Source of the DNA: an uncultured Sediminibacterium sp. | GTDB lineage: Bacteria > Bacteroidota > Bacteroidia > Chitinophagales > Chitinophagaceae | DNA length: 64,000 nt | Direction: 5' to 3' | Assembly: GCA_937911175.1 (NCBI GenBank) | Contig: CALDSE010000037.1 | Location: 1 to 64,000 of the forward strand | Shown: one piece after another, positions 44,479 through 53,915 of the stretch | How positions within the stretch are numbered: the first letter of the stretch is position 1 | Layout of the letters: every line of letters starts with the position of its first letter | Notes under the pieces: model-generated | What the model was told of the DNA's origin: nothing | The model's input: the letters and a program-made list of their open reading frames with translations, nothing else | The model's database searches: none | Translations under genes and position numbers: made by a program

Positions 44479-45762
44479 ATGAATATTTTACTCATTGGTA
44501 GCGGTGGAAGAGAAAATGCTTTGGCATGGAAAATGGCGCAAAGTCATCAGTGTGATGAAATTTTTATAGCCCCTGGAAACCCTGGTACTGCTGAATTTGG
44601 AACAAATTTACCCATTGACATTAATGCCTTTGATGCCCTTAAAAAAGCGGCCATTGAACACCAAATAGAAATGATTGTCGTAGGACCGGAGGAACCGCTT
44701 GTAAAAGGCATTTATGATTTTTTCAATGACGATCCCTTAACTGCTCATATCAATATCATTGGTCCTTCAGCCAAAGCAGCACAGTTAGAAGGAAGCAAGG
44801 CTTTCAGTAAGCATTTCATGCAAAGGCATCAAATACCTACTGCTAGTTATGCCGAATTCACCCTTGAAAATTATGAGCAAGGCCTTGCCTACATTGGCGC
44901 TCATGCATTACCCATTGTTTTAAAAGCAGATGGGCTAGCGGCGGGCAAAGGAGTTATTATAGCTACCACACACCAAGAAGCATTAACCAGTTTTAAAGAA
45001 ATGCTACAAGACAAACAATTTGGAGCAGCCAGTGATAAAGTAGTGATAGAGCAGTTTTTAGAAGGCATTGAGGTAAGCGTTTTTGCTCTAACCGACGGAA
45101 CAAATTATAAAATTATAGGACATGCCAAGGATTATAAAAGAATTGGCGAGGGCGATACAGGATTAAACACAGGTGGCATGGGTTGCGTAAGCCCCGTTCC
45201 TTTTATGGATGCCGCTTTTATGGCTAAGGTAAATGCTCAAATTGTGGAGCCCACTATTAAAGGTATTCAGCAGGAAGGCCTTGTGTATAAGGGTTTTGTG
45301 TTCTTTGGCCTGATGAATTGCCAGGGAGAGCCTTATGTTATTGAATACAATTGCAGGTTGGGGGACCCAGAAACGGAAGTAATTCTACCTCGCTTACAAA
45401 CCGACTTAGTAAGTCTACTAGCCGCCGCCGATAATGGCACTTTAGAGGATGTGAATATTCAATATCATGAGCAATACTTTGCAACTGTGATGGCCGTAAG
45501 TGGCGGTTATCCTGGGTCTTATCAAAAAAACTTTCCCATTCAAGGAATTGAGCTTGCACAAAAATTACCCGACAGCCTTGTATTTCAAGCTGGTACAGGG
45601 TTTCAAGAAAATACAATTGTTACCAAAGGAGGTCGTGTGCTTACTGTTACTAGCCAAGGCAAAGACCTTCAGCAGGCCGTTCAAAAAGCGCAAAAAGCAC
45701 TTTCAACTATTCAATTTGAAGGCATGTATTTTAGAAAAGATATTGGCTACGAGTTTGCATAA
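44479..45762 (+). CDS. purD: Phosphoribosylamine-glycine ligase
   Basis: A 427-residue ATP-grasp enzyme for the second step of purine synthesis. It opens with the family's NILLIGSGGRENALAWK, has VVGPEEPLVKGI, LKADGLAAGKGVIIA, the GDTGLNTGGMGCVSPVP loop and the metal-binding NCRLGDPETEVILPRL. Length is standard. It stands alone in front of the mre operon, with a 110-base gap; no other pur genes are in the window. Confidence 0.96.
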   Translation: MNILLIGSGGRENALAWKMAQSHQCDEIFIAPGNPGTAEFGTNLPIDINAFDALKKAAIEHQIEMIVVGPEEPLVKGIYDFFNDDPLTAHINIIGPSAKAAQLEGSKAFSKHFMQRHQIPTASYAEFTLENYEQGLAYIGAHALPIVLKADGLAAGKGVIIATTHQEALTSFKEMLQDKQFGAASDKVVIEQFLEGIEVSVFALTDGTNYKIIGHAKDYKRIGEGDTGLNTGGMGCVSPVPFMDAAFMAKVNAQIVEPTIKGIQQEGLVYKGFVFFGLMNCQGEPYVIEYNCRLGDPETEVILPRLQTDLVSLLAAADNGTLEDVNIQYHEQYFATVMAVSGGYPGSYQKNFPIQGIELAQKLPDSLVFQAGTGFQENTIVTKGGRVLTVTSQGKDLQQAVQKAQKALSTIQFEGMYFRKDIGYEFA

Positions 45763-45872
45763 AATTTTGGGTTAAAAAAACTTTGCGAATCATTTGTAAA
45801 AAGCTTTGTATTGTAAGGATTTTAGATGAATTTTGCTACATTCAACTTCAACTATTCAAATAACGATCTACA

Positions 45873-46898
45873 ATGGGATTATTTAATTTTTTTACGCAGG
45901 AAATAGCGATGGACTTAGGTACAGCCAACACGCTTATTATTCACAACGATGAAGTAGTCGTGAATGAACCTTCTATTATTGCTTTGAATAGAAATAATAT
46001 GAAAGAAGTTTTAGGCGTAGGTAAAAAAGCATTGTTGATGCATGAAAAAACGCATGAAAGTATTAAAACAGTTCGTCCTTTAAAAGATGGTGTAATCGCC
46101 GACTTTAACGCTGCTGAATTAATGATTCGTGAGTTGATGAAAATGATTTATCCAAAGAAGCCATTATTTCCTCCAAGTTGGAGAATGGTTATTTGTATTC
46201 CTTCTTCTATTACTGAGGTAGAGAAAAGAGCGGTGCGTGATAGTGCTGAACAAGCAGGCGCAAAAGAAGTATATATGATTCACGAACCTATGGCAGCTGC
46301 ATTAGGAATTGGTATTGATGTAGAAGAGCCCGTTGGAAATATGATTATTGATATTGGAGGTGGTACAACAGGAATTACAGTGATTGCACTTGCAGGAATA
46401 GTTTGTGATCAAAGTATTCGTATTGCAGGTGATGAATTCACTGCAGATATTATGGAAGCATTAAGACGTTATCATAGTTTATTAATTGGAGAGCGTACTG
46501 CAGAACAAATTAAAATTCATGTGGGTGCTGCTTTGAAGGATTTAGACAATCCTCCAGATGATATGCCAGTGAATGGTCGCGACTTAGTAACAGGTATTCC
46601 TAAACAAATTATGGTTACTTATCAAGAAGTAGCCGAGGCTTTAGATAAGAGTATTTTTAAAATTGAAGAGGCTATCTTGAAAGCCTTAGAAACAACGCCA
46701 CCAGAGCTTGCGTCAGATATATACCGCAGAGGTTTATACTTAACAGGAGGTGGTGCACTACTGCGCGGATTAGATAAAAGATTAAGTCAAAAAATAAAAT
46801 TACCCGTTCATGTAGCAGAGGATCCACTAAAAAGTGTGGTGCGCGGAACAGGAATTGCACTTAAGAATTATCAACGCTTTCCATTTATTATGAGATAA
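45873..46898 (+). CDS. mreB: Rod shape-determining protein MreB
   Basis: A 341-residue bacterial actin that directs lateral wall synthesis. It has the N-terminal amphipathic helix (GLFNFFTQEIA), phosphate-1 motif MDLGTANTLI, VRPLKDGVIADF, the CIPSSITEVEKRAVRDSAEQAGA block, phosphate-2 IIDIGGGTTGITVIAL and the adenosine motif LTGGGALLRGLDK. It is the first gene of a five-gene operon (mreB, mreC, mreD, mrdA, rodA) on one strand with gaps of 6 bases or overlaps, the standard elongasome arrangement. Confidence 0.97.
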   Translation: MGLFNFFTQEIAMDLGTANTLIIHNDEVVVNEPSIIALNRNNMKEVLGVGKKALLMHEKTHESIKTVRPLKDGVIADFNAAELMIRELMKMIYPKKPLFPPSWRMVICIPSSITEVEKRAVRDSAEQAGAKEVYMIHEPMAAALGIGIDVEEPVGNMIIDIGGGTTGITVIALAGIVCDQSIRIAGDEFTADIMEALRRYHSLLIGERTAEQIKIHVGAALKDLDNPPDDMPVNGRDLVTGIPKQIMVTYQEVAEALDKSIFKIEEAILKALETTPPELASDIYRRGLYLTGGGALLRGLDKRLSQKIKLPVHVAEDPLKSVVRGTGIALKNYQRFPFIMR

Positions 46899-46904
46899 TA
46901 CCAA

Positions 46905-47759
46905 ATGAAGAATATCATTGGGTTCATACGACAAAATTTTACTTTCTTTAGTTTTCTGATACTTCAGATTCTATCATTGGTCATGTTGTCTTCCAATAGT
47001 AAAACACATGAAACATTTTTTGGCGGCTGGAGCAACCAAGTTAGCGGAAACATTAATCAATACTATTCTAGTTGGACTTATTTTTTTAGTTTAAAAGCAA
47101 CCAACGAAAAATTAGCTGCAGAAAATGTGGCCTTAAGAAATCAATTAGCACAAAATTTTGTAGGCTTTGATACGACTAAAAAATTAGGCACCCTTATTTT
47201 AAGAAAAGATAGTCTTGAAAAAATTAGAAAGTTTTATTACTACCCAGCCAAAGTGGTGGGCAATACTTTCACGCTTCAAAAAAATTATATTGTTATTGAA
47301 AGAGGCAGCAAGCAAGGTATTAAAAAAGATATGGCTGCCATTAGCCCCGATGGAAGTATTGTGGGCGTAGTGGTAGAAGTCAATGAAAATTATAGTACCA
47401 TCATGAGCTTACTGCATCGCAATAGTAAAGTAAGTGCGATGTTGAAAAGAGATAAAATTGCAGGCAGTATCGAATGGGATGGCGCCGACCCCAATATATT
47501 AGTGCTTAAAAATATTTCTAAAAGTGCAGCACCTAAAGTGGGAGACACGGTTATTACCAGCCCCTACTCTTCTAATTTCCCGGCTCAGTTAATGGTAGGA
47601 CGCGTAACTTCTGTCATTCAAGACCCCTCTAGTAATTTCTTAACCTTGAATGTAAAAGCAGGCACTAACTTTTTTAATTTAGAATATGTTTATTTAGTAG
47701 AGAATAGAAGAATGGAAGACCAAAACAAGGTAAATATAAAGGAGGCAGTCAATGAATAA
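46905..47759 (+). CDS. mreC: Rod shape-determining protein MreC
   Basis: A 284-residue bitopic protein: one membrane helix near the start (FSFLILQILSLVMLS), a coiled coil with KATNEKLAAENVALRNQLAQ, then the beta-barrel-like periplasmic domain with YIVIERGSKQGIKKDMAAIS and GRVTSV motifs. MreC scaffolds PBP2-RodA in the periplasm. It starts 6 bases after mreB, and its last 8 bases overlap the mreD start. Confidence 0.93.
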   Translation: MKNIIGFIRQNFTFFSFLILQILSLVMLSSNSKTHETFFGGWSNQVSGNINQYYSSWTYFFSLKATNEKLAAENVALRNQLAQNFVGFDTTKKLGTLILRKDSLEKIRKFYYYPAKVVGNTFTLQKNYIVIERGSKQGIKKDMAAISPDGSIVGVVVEVNENYSTIMSLLHRNSKVSAMLKRDKIAGSIEWDGADPNILVLKNISKSAAPKVGDTVITSPYSSNFPAQLMVGRVTSVIQDPSSNFLTLNVKAGTNFFNLEYVYLVENRRMEDQNKVNIKEAVNE

Positions 47760-48273
47760 TTTACTAAAAAATACTGCTCGATTTGTTTTGTTCTTATTAG
47801 TACAAATAGTCATTTTAAACGAAGTGCCTCCAATTCATCAATTTATCACTCCCTATATTTATTTTCTATTTTTACTATGGCTGCCTTTTGGAACCAGTCG
47901 TATTAGCACCACCTTACTTGGATTTATATTCGGCTATAGCCTTGATATATTTACCAAAACCCCTGGACTGCATGCCGCTGCTTGCGGTTTAATGGGATAC
48001 CTTAGACCTATTATTTTAAATTTACTCTTATCCCAAGAGGCCTCTGAAGAAGTGAGCAAAGAACCAAGTATTGCCACCATGGGCTGGGGCCCTTATGCTT
48101 TTTATGCATTTTCACTCACTTTTATTCACCATTTCTATTTAGTCTTATTAGAATGGTTGCAGTTTGGTAACTTTGGTTACTTCATTGGAAAAGTATTCTT
48201 CACTAGTATCATTAGTTTATTATTAATTTTTAGTGTAGAGCTTATCATGAACAGAAGAAAGCTAAAAAGATAA
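47752..48273 (+). CDS. mreD: Rod shape-determining protein MreD
   Basis: A 173-residue polytopic protein with about five hydrophobic helices (for example FVLFLLVQIVILNEV, IYFLFLLWLPFG, LLGFIFGYSLDIF, IISLLLIFSVELIM). Sequence conservation in this family is low, so identity rests on topology, length, the GYSLDIFTKTPGLHA segment and position between mreC and mrdA. It overlaps mreC by 8 bases and ends 3 bases before mrdA. Confidence 0.9.
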   Translation: MNNLLKNTARFVLFLLVQIVILNEVPPIHQFITPYIYFLFLLWLPFGTSRISTTLLGFIFGYSLDIFTKTPGLHAAACGLMGYLRPIILNLLLSQEASEEVSKEPSIATMGWGPYAFYAFSLTFIHHFYLVLLEWLQFGNFGYFIGKVFFTSIISLLLIFSVELIMNRRKLKR

Positions 48274-48276
48274 TTC

Positions 48277-50406
48277 ATGTCAATGTATAATTCGAATCGC
48301 GGGGGTATCATTCAAATTATTATTGGTATTATTTTTGTCTTAATCATCGCTCAACTCATTAGTTTACAAATATTTTCTAGCAAGTATGTACTAGCTGCTA
48401 ATAACAATGCCATTTTTAGAAAAATTATTTATCCCGATAGAGGCATTATCTACGATCGTAAAAAAAGAGCTCTTTTAGAAAATACCATTAGCTATGACTT
48501 AGTGGTTATTCCCAATGAAGCCAGGGGTGTTGACACGGCTACTTTATGTGAAATTTTAAAAATAGATAAAGCCGAGTATAACAAAAGAATAGTGGAAGTG
48601 ATTATTAAAAATACACGTGTTAAAGCTGGTATATTCGAGCCCTTTCTTTCTGCAGAATCATATGCACAGTTAACGGAGAACTTATACCGCTTTCCGGGCT
48701 TCTCTATATCTGAGCGTTCTATTCGTTCTTATCCTTATAATACTGCAGCACATGTACTTGGTTATGTAGCAGAAGTGGATGTTAATTTTTTAAAAAAGTA
48801 TGGTGATCAAGGCTATGAGATGGGTGACTATGCGGGTATGACAGGTTTAGAAAAACAATATGAGTCTATCTTAATGGGACAAAGAGGTGTCAAAAGATAT
48901 TTGAGAGATAATAAAGGAAAAATACAAGGTGCATTTGAAAAAGGAGAATTTGATACACTAGCCATTGCAGGTAGAAACTTATTTACGAGCATGGATGTAG
49001 AAGTGCAACAATTAGCAGAAAAATTATTACAACATAAAATAGGAAGTGTGGTGGCATTGAATCCTAAAACAGGATCTGTGATTGCGATGGCTTCTAGTCC
49101 TGGATACAATCCTAATTTATTGACGGGTAATCAAAGAAGAAAAACAATTGGTAGGTTATTAACCGATACAGCGCGTCCTATTTACAATCGTGCTATTAAA
49201 GGTCAATACCCTCCAGGTTCTACCTTTAAACCCTTGGGCGCTTTGATTGCATTAGATGAAGGACTTATCACACCTAGTTTTGGATACAATTGTTTTGGAT
49301 TATATACATCTTGTGGTGACCCGAGAAAATGTGAGCACCATAATGCCGGACACGCTGCTAATTTACAATTGGCCTTGGCTTATTCTTGTAACTCTTATTT
49401 TTTGCAAGTTTTTAGAATGGCCATTGACAATCCAAAATACCGTGATGCCAAAAAAGGGTATTTGAAATGGAAGCAGTACATGAATAGTTTTGGCCTAGGT
49501 AGAAAATTAGGAATTGACCTGCCTAGTGAAAATAGAGCCAACATTCCCGATACTGCGCAGTACAATAAAGACTTTGGTGGCGCTAAGTACTGGAATAGTT
49601 GCTATATGTTAACCTTAGGTATTGGCCAAGATAGAATGACAGCTACTCCTTTACAATTAGCCAATGCAATGGCCTTTATTGCGAATAAAGGATATTATTA
49701 CACGCCTCATTTTATAGACAGTGTAGAAGAAGAAGATGAAATAGATAAAAAATTATTGGAGAACTTTCGTATGAAACAAGAAGTGACTAAAATACCTACT
49801 GAATATTTTGATGTCATTAAAGAAGGTATGCATGATGTAACTGTTTTCGGAACGGCTGCCTTTATTAAAGTACCTGGTCATGAATTTTGTGCTAAAACAG
49901 GAACTGCACAAAACCCACATGGAAAAAATCACTCCTTATTTGTTTGCTTTGCGCCCAAAGACAATCCTAAAATTGCAGTAGCAGTCATAGTAGAGAATGC
50001 GGGCTTTGGTTCTACTTGGGCAGGCCCTATAGCAGGCCTTATTATGGAAAAGTATTTAAATGATACTTTAACCAAAGAAAGTAAAACAAAGGTAGACTAC
50101 TTATCCAATGTCGATTTAATGCCGGAATCTATTAAAGCCTGGTATATTAGAAATAATAAAACTGAAATGCTCACTCCTATTGAATATAACAATGATGAAT
50201 TAGCAGATGTTTGGGATATGGAAATGATTTCTGAAAATACGCCTATCAAAGCTAAAGTAGATACCATCAAAAAAATAGATACTGTAACTCCACCAGCTAA
50301 ACCAGTAGCCCCTCCTATAAAAAATAAAAAAACAAAAGAGCAGGGATTAAACCCTACTATGAAAAAAAAGAAAGCAAACAGTAAAATAAATAATGTCAGT
50401 ATCTAG
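48277..50406 (+). CDS. mrdA: Penicillin-binding protein 2 (elongasome transpeptidase)
   Basis: A 709-residue class B PBP. After an N-terminal membrane helix (IIQIIIGIIFVLIIAQLI) comes the dimerisation/pedestal region (RGIIYDRKKRALLEN, AAHVLGYVAEVD, GMTGLEKQYESIL). The transpeptidase domain has the catalytic Ser in PPGSTFKPLGAL, the second motif in YSCNSYFLQ and KTGTAQNPHGK. A tail of about 110 residues, rich in Lys, Thr and Pro at the end, follows the catalytic domain and is unusual in length; its low-complexity end overlaps the rodA start by 14 bases. Confidence 0.95.
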   Translation: MSMYNSNRGGIIQIIIGIIFVLIIAQLISLQIFSSKYVLAANNNAIFRKIIYPDRGIIYDRKKRALLENTISYDLVVIPNEARGVDTATLCEILKIDKAEYNKRIVEVIIKNTRVKAGIFEPFLSAESYAQLTENLYRFPGFSISERSIRSYPYNTAAHVLGYVAEVDVNFLKKYGDQGYEMGDYAGMTGLEKQYESILMGQRGVKRYLRDNKGKIQGAFEKGEFDTLAIAGRNLFTSMDVEVQQLAEKLLQHKIGSVVALNPKTGSVIAMASSPGYNPNLLTGNQRRKTIGRLLTDTARPIYNRAIKGQYPPGSTFKPLGALIALDEGLITPSFGYNCFGLYTSCGDPRKCEHHNAGHAANLQLALAYSCNSYFLQVFRMAIDNPKYRDAKKGYLKWKQYMNSFGLGRKLGIDLPSENRANIPDTAQYNKDFGGAKYWNSCYMLTLGIGQDRMTATPLQLANAMAFIANKGYYYTPHFIDSVEEEDEIDKKLLENFRMKQEVTKIPTEYFDVIKEGMHDVTVFGTAAFIKVPGHEFCAKTGTAQNPHGKNHSLFVCFAPKDNPKIAVAVIVENAGFGSTWAGPIAGLIMEKYLNDTLTKESKTKVDYLSNVDLMPESIKAWYIRNNKTEMLTPIEYNNDELADVWDMEMISENTPIKAKVDTIKKIDTVTPPAKPVAPPIKNKKTKEQGLNPTMKKKKANSKINNVSI

Positions 50407-51739
50407 TAACAATAATAACTTTTCAAAAGGGACCGACTTAGCCGTCATCCTACTTTACCTTATTATGGTAGCTATTGGCATTATGTGCATTTTTATGGTA
50501 GAGTACAATCCTAATTTAACTTGGAGCAACTCTTTTTTAACGGCTAAAACGAATTATAGTAAACAAATTTACTTTGCTATTTTCTGCGGATTTGTGGCCA
50601 TCTTTATTTTACTTATCGATAGTAAATTATTTACAGCCCTTGCTAATATTTCTTATGTACTAGGTATCTTACTAATGTTGGCCACTTTTGTTTTAGGTAA
50701 AAATATCAATGGCTCCAAAAGTTGGATTCCCATTGCAGGAGGCTTTAATTTACAACCTGCAGAATTATGCAAAATTTTCACTGCCCTCATTTTAGCAAAA
50801 TTCATTGCTAAACCAGAAACCGATTTTACCAAATTAAAGTCTCATATCATTGCGGGTATGATGATTGCCTTTCCTGCTGTTTTATCCATCATGCAACATG
50901 AATTAGGCCTAGCCTTGGTCTACAGCGCCTTTATATTTGCTATGTACCGTGAAGGGCTGCCTCCGGTCATTCTTGTAATCTTGCTTTCATTTGCCATATT
51001 GGTTATCGCTACTTTATTACTAGCACCTACCACCCTTTCTATTATCTTAACTGCCCTAGCAGGATTATTTATTGCCAACATGATTAAAAGGTTCAAGCGC
51101 AATAAAAAAAATATCTTAATAGTGCTTGCCATTTGGTTGGTAAGTTTTGGTACAGTTCGATTTGCAGTACCCTATATTTTTAATAATGTATTTGAGTGTT
51201 ATCAAAGTACCCGCATATATTCAATGATTGGTAAAGAGTACGATTGTTCTTTAAATAAAAAATCGGCTAGCTCCATTACAGAAAAGAAAAGTAAAAAACC
51301 CGATGACTACAATGTGAAGCAAAGTAAAATTGCCATAGGCTCTGGTGGTTTTTGGGGTAGAGGTTTTTTAAAGGGCACACAAACTAGAGGAAGATATGTA
51401 CCTGCACAGCATACCGATTTTATATTCACTTCCCTAGGAGAAGCTTTTGGATTTGTAGGAACATTTACTTTCTTAGCGCTTTATTTATTTTTCTTATTTA
51501 GACTTATTAGAATTGCAGAGAGGCAAAGAAGTACTTTTTCAAGAGTATATGCCTATAGTGTGGTGGGTATTTTCTTTTTTCATATTGCGGTGAATATCTG
51601 TATGTCCATTGGCTTATTTCCTGTAGTGGGCATTCCACTGCCTTTAATTAGTTATGGCGGTTCCTCTTTGCTTACTTTTACAGCCCTTTTATTTATTTTA
51701 TTAAGATTAGACGCAGACAGACAGATGGTGCTGCGTTAA
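50393..51739 (+). CDS. rodA: Rod shape-determining protein RodA (SEDS glycosyltransferase)
   Basis: A 448-residue SEDS-family peptidoglycan polymerase with about ten membrane helices. Family motifs are NGSKSWIPIAGGFNLQPAEL near helix 3-4, VKQSKIAIGSGGFWGRGFLKGTQ, PAQHTDFIFTSLGEAFGF (Pro-Ala-Gln in place of the common Pro-Glu-x) and the final GIPLPLISYGGSSLL. A Lys/Ser-rich stretch (LNKKSASSITEKKSKKPD) lengthens the large periplasmic loop. It overlaps mrdA by 14 bases and closes the mre operon. Confidence 0.95.
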   Translation: MSVSSNNNNFSKGTDLAVILLYLIMVAIGIMCIFMVEYNPNLTWSNSFLTAKTNYSKQIYFAIFCGFVAIFILLIDSKLFTALANISYVLGILLMLATFVLGKNINGSKSWIPIAGGFNLQPAELCKIFTALILAKFIAKPETDFTKLKSHIIAGMMIAFPAVLSIMQHELGLALVYSAFIFAMYREGLPPVILVILLSFAILVIATLLLAPTTLSIILTALAGLFIANMIKRFKRNKKNILIVLAIWLVSFGTVRFAVPYIFNNVFECYQSTRIYSMIGKEYDCSLNKKSASSITEKKSKKPDDYNVKQSKIAIGSGGFWGRGFLKGTQTRGRYVPAQHTDFIFTSLGEAFGFVGTFTFLALYLFFLFRLIRIAERQRSTFSRVYAYSVVGIFFFHIAVNICMSIGLFPVVGIPLPLISYGGSSLLTFTALLFILLRLDADRQMVLR

Positions 51740-51743
51740 TGCT

Positions 51744-51751
51744 TATTTTTG
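51744..51751 (+). promoter_or_regulatory. -7 box TATTTTTG directly before an MBL gene
   Basis: A perfect TAnnTTTG ending four bases before the ATG at 51756, again predicting a leaderless transcript. It starts five bases after the rodA stop. Confidence 0.55.
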
Positions 51752-51755
51752 TAGT

Positions 51756-52514
51756 ATGCGCATTTACCCTTTATCTGAAGGCAGTTTCTCCATTGATGAA
51801 ACAAAAGTCTTTAAGCCTTTTGATAGCAGCAGTCCCGATTATCCTAATAGGCCCAAGGGCAGTATACTTGTAGAAGTCCAACCCTTTGTCATCATTACCG
51901 ATAACGATATTATTTTATTAGATACAGGGCTTGGTTATTTAAATAAATTAGGTGTCTTACAAATTCATGAAAATTTAATGGCATTAGGTATTGACCCCTC
52001 CAAGGTTACCAAGGTTTTTTTAAGCCATTTACACAAGGACCATGCTGGAGGCATCAGTTATTTGCATCCAATACATCAGGAACAATTTATAAGTTTCCCT
52101 TATGCAAAGTACTATGTGCAAAAAAGAGAATTTGAGGAAGTTATGCAAAATAGCAAGAACCCTACACTACTAGCACAAGTAGGTATCCTAGAAAGTTTTA
52201 GCGGAACAGTATGGCTTACAGAAGACAAAGGTAGTATTGATAATATTATTCATTATGAAATAACAGGTGGTCATTGCGCGTTTCATCAAGCAGCTTGGAT
52301 CAAAGAAAATGAGGAAATTATTTTTTTTGGTGCAGATGTCGCTCCACAATTACAACAAATGAAATCAAGATTTGTGGCTAAATACGATTTAGACGGAAAG
52401 AAAGCATTAGAATGGAGGCAGCTATGGTGGGAGGAAGGAAATAAAGAGCAGTGGACTTTTGCCTTCTACCATGATATTAGTCAGCCTACCTTTAGAGCTG
52501 ATACAAATATCTAG
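51756..52514 (+). CDS. MBL-fold metallo-hydrolase
   Basis: A 252-residue metallo-beta-lactamase-fold enzyme with the metal motif LSHLHKDHAGG (H91, H93, D95, H96), an early LLDTGLG, a later TGGHCAFHQ and a FFGADVAP Asp motif. It resembles the broad lactonase/YtnP-like group, but the substrate cannot be inferred. It follows rodA by 16 bases but has its own -7 box, and is convergent with the glycosylase gene. Confidence 0.85.
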   Translation: MRIYPLSEGSFSIDETKVFKPFDSSSPDYPNRPKGSILVEVQPFVIITDNDIILLDTGLGYLNKLGVLQIHENLMALGIDPSKVTKVFLSHLHKDHAGGISYLHPIHQEQFISFPYAKYYVQKREFEEVMQNSKNPTLLAQVGILESFSGTVWLTEDKGSIDNIIHYEITGGHCAFHQAAWIKENEEIIFFGADVAPQLQQMKSRFVAKYDLDGKKALEWRQLWWEEGNKEQWTFAFYHDISQPTFRADTNI

Positions 52515-52535
52515 CAATATTTTTTGATACTATTA

Positions 52536-53144
52536 TTAAACCGCGCCACTGTCTTTCCAATTCCATAAATGCAAACAGGCATAGGTTCTATAGGGCGACC
52601 AGCTTAGCGACCTTTTCAACATCTTGGCTTGTAACTCTTTTTTAGTAGTGTATTTTATTTTATACAATCTTATCATGGCTTGTTGAATACCTAAATCATC
52701 TAGGGCAAAAACATCTTCATGGCCAAGGCTAAACATAAGTAGCATCTCCACGGTCCACCTACCAACACCTTTTATTTGCGTTAACAAAGTAATCACGTCT
52801 TCCGGTTCCATCGCATATAACTGCTTATCTGTAATTTTTTGGCTTAGAAAAAACTGAGCCACATTTTGAACATAGTTCACTTTTGAATTGCTTAATCCAA
52901 TACCACGCAAAGTATCAAAAGGGGTATCTATAATAGTTTGCATGCTAGGCTCCTTGCCCTTATATACATCCATAAACCTTTTAAAAATAATGGCTGCTAC
53001 TGTAGTACTTAATTGTTGTGAAACAATACTAGCTATTAAACGAATGGCTGTGTTTTTTCTTTTCTTTAAAATATAGGGCTCCCCTTTTACAAGTGCGGCT
53101 AGGCCTTTATCTTTTTTCAAATGCTTTTGATAGCTCATACCCAC
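52536..53144 (-). CDS. AlkA-like DNA-3-methyladenine glycosylase (HhH-GPD)
   Basis: A 202-residue helix-hairpin-helix glycosylase without the N-terminal domain of E. coli AlkA. It has RLIASIVSQQLSTTVA, the HhH LTQIKGVGRWTVEMLLMF and the catalytic Asp in FALDDLGIQQAM, and ends with WSPYRTYACLHLWNW. It removes alkylated bases such as 3-methyladenine in other species. A near-consensus TAATTTG lies five bases before the ATG, close to the layout of the leaderless genes in this window. Confidence 0.9.
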   Translation of the reverse strand: MGMSYQKHLKKDKGLAALVKGEPYILKKRKNTAIRLIASIVSQQLSTTVAAIIFKRFMDVYKGKEPSMQTIIDTPFDTLRGIGLSNSKVNYVQNVAQFFLSQKITDKQLYAMEPEDVITLLTQIKGVGRWTVEMLLMFSLGHEDVFALDDLGIQQAMIRLYKIKYTTKKELQAKMLKRSLSWSPYRTYACLHLWNWKDSGAV

Positions 53145-53200
53145 AAATTAGGTAGAATTCAATAATTTTAATTAACTTTTCAATGAATAAATTATATACT

Positions 53201-53623
53201 ATGAAAAAATATTTCACTATTGCAGGGCTATTTATATGCTTAATAAGTTTTGCGCAAAACAAAGATAAGCAAGCCATTCAGCAATTATTAGATAAGCAAG
53301 TTGCCGCTTGGAATACAGGCAATATAGATGCCTTTATGTTGGGCTATTGGGAAAATGACAGTCTTATGTTTATGGGTAAAAATGGCCCTAATTATGGCTA
53401 CAACACTACCTTGGTCAATTATAAAAAGAATTATCCCGACACTGCCCATATGGGTCAATTAGCCTTTACCATAACACGTATGCAAGCGCTCAATACCGAT
53501 CACTATTTTATTATCGGACAATTTCATTTAAAAAGAACCGTGGGAGATGCTAATGGAAATTTTACACTTGTATTTAGAAAAATAAAAGGGGTTTGGAAAA
53601 TTATATCCGATCACACGAGCTAA
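53201..53623 (+). CDS. Exported SnoaL/NTF2-like (DUF4440-type) protein
   Basis: A 140-residue protein with a signal peptide (KKYFTIAGLFICLISFAQ) and a single NTF2-like fold: DKQAIQQLLDKQVAAWNTGNIDAFM, WENDSLMFMGKNG and the closing FTLVFRKIKGVWKIISDHTS are typical of the DUF4440/SnoaL group of Bacteroidota. No catalytic residues can be named and function is unknown. The ATG at 53201 fits a signal peptide better than the ATG six codons earlier (53183). Confidence 0.82.
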   Translation: MKKYFTIAGLFICLISFAQNKDKQAIQQLLDKQVAAWNTGNIDAFMLGYWENDSLMFMGKNGPNYGYNTTLVNYKKNYPDTAHMGQLAFTITRMQALNTDHYFIIGQFHLKRTVGDANGNFTLVFRKIKGVWKIISDHTS

Positions 53624-53677
53624 ACTAAGCAAGACTAAGTTAGACAGGTATATTATAGAAGTTCTATTGAATAGCCG

Positions 53678-53911
53678 CTAGTTTATTTTAATACCAATAG
53701 GATTTTTCCAAATTCTATAAAGCGTGTAAGCGAAGCCTATAAAACTTAGTAATAAGAACAAGTAAAATAATACATTACCTAGCTTCCACTCGGTTTCAAT
53801 GAATGCATAGCCCCACATAATACCAAAGGCAACATTTATGGACATCCAAAATACCACCAAACCAATGGTGCGCATAATTCTATTTAAAAATTGAAGTAAT
53901 AATGGCTCCAT
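53678..53911 (-). CDS. Small two-helix membrane protein, unknown function
   Basis: A 77-residue protein with two hydrophobic helices (about 14-33, GLVVFWMSINVAFGIMWGY, and 45-63, NVLFYLFLLLSFIGFAYTL) and a basic C-terminus (RIWKNPIGIKIN). I do not recognise the family. It begins 5 bases after the M23 peptidase stop on the same strand, so it is probably in the same operon. Confidence 0.7.
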   Translation of the reverse strand: MEPLLLQFLNRIMRTIGLVVFWMSINVAFGIMWGYAFIETEWKLGNVLFYLFLLLSFIGFAYTLYRIWKNPIGIKIN

Positions 53912-53915
53912 ATAA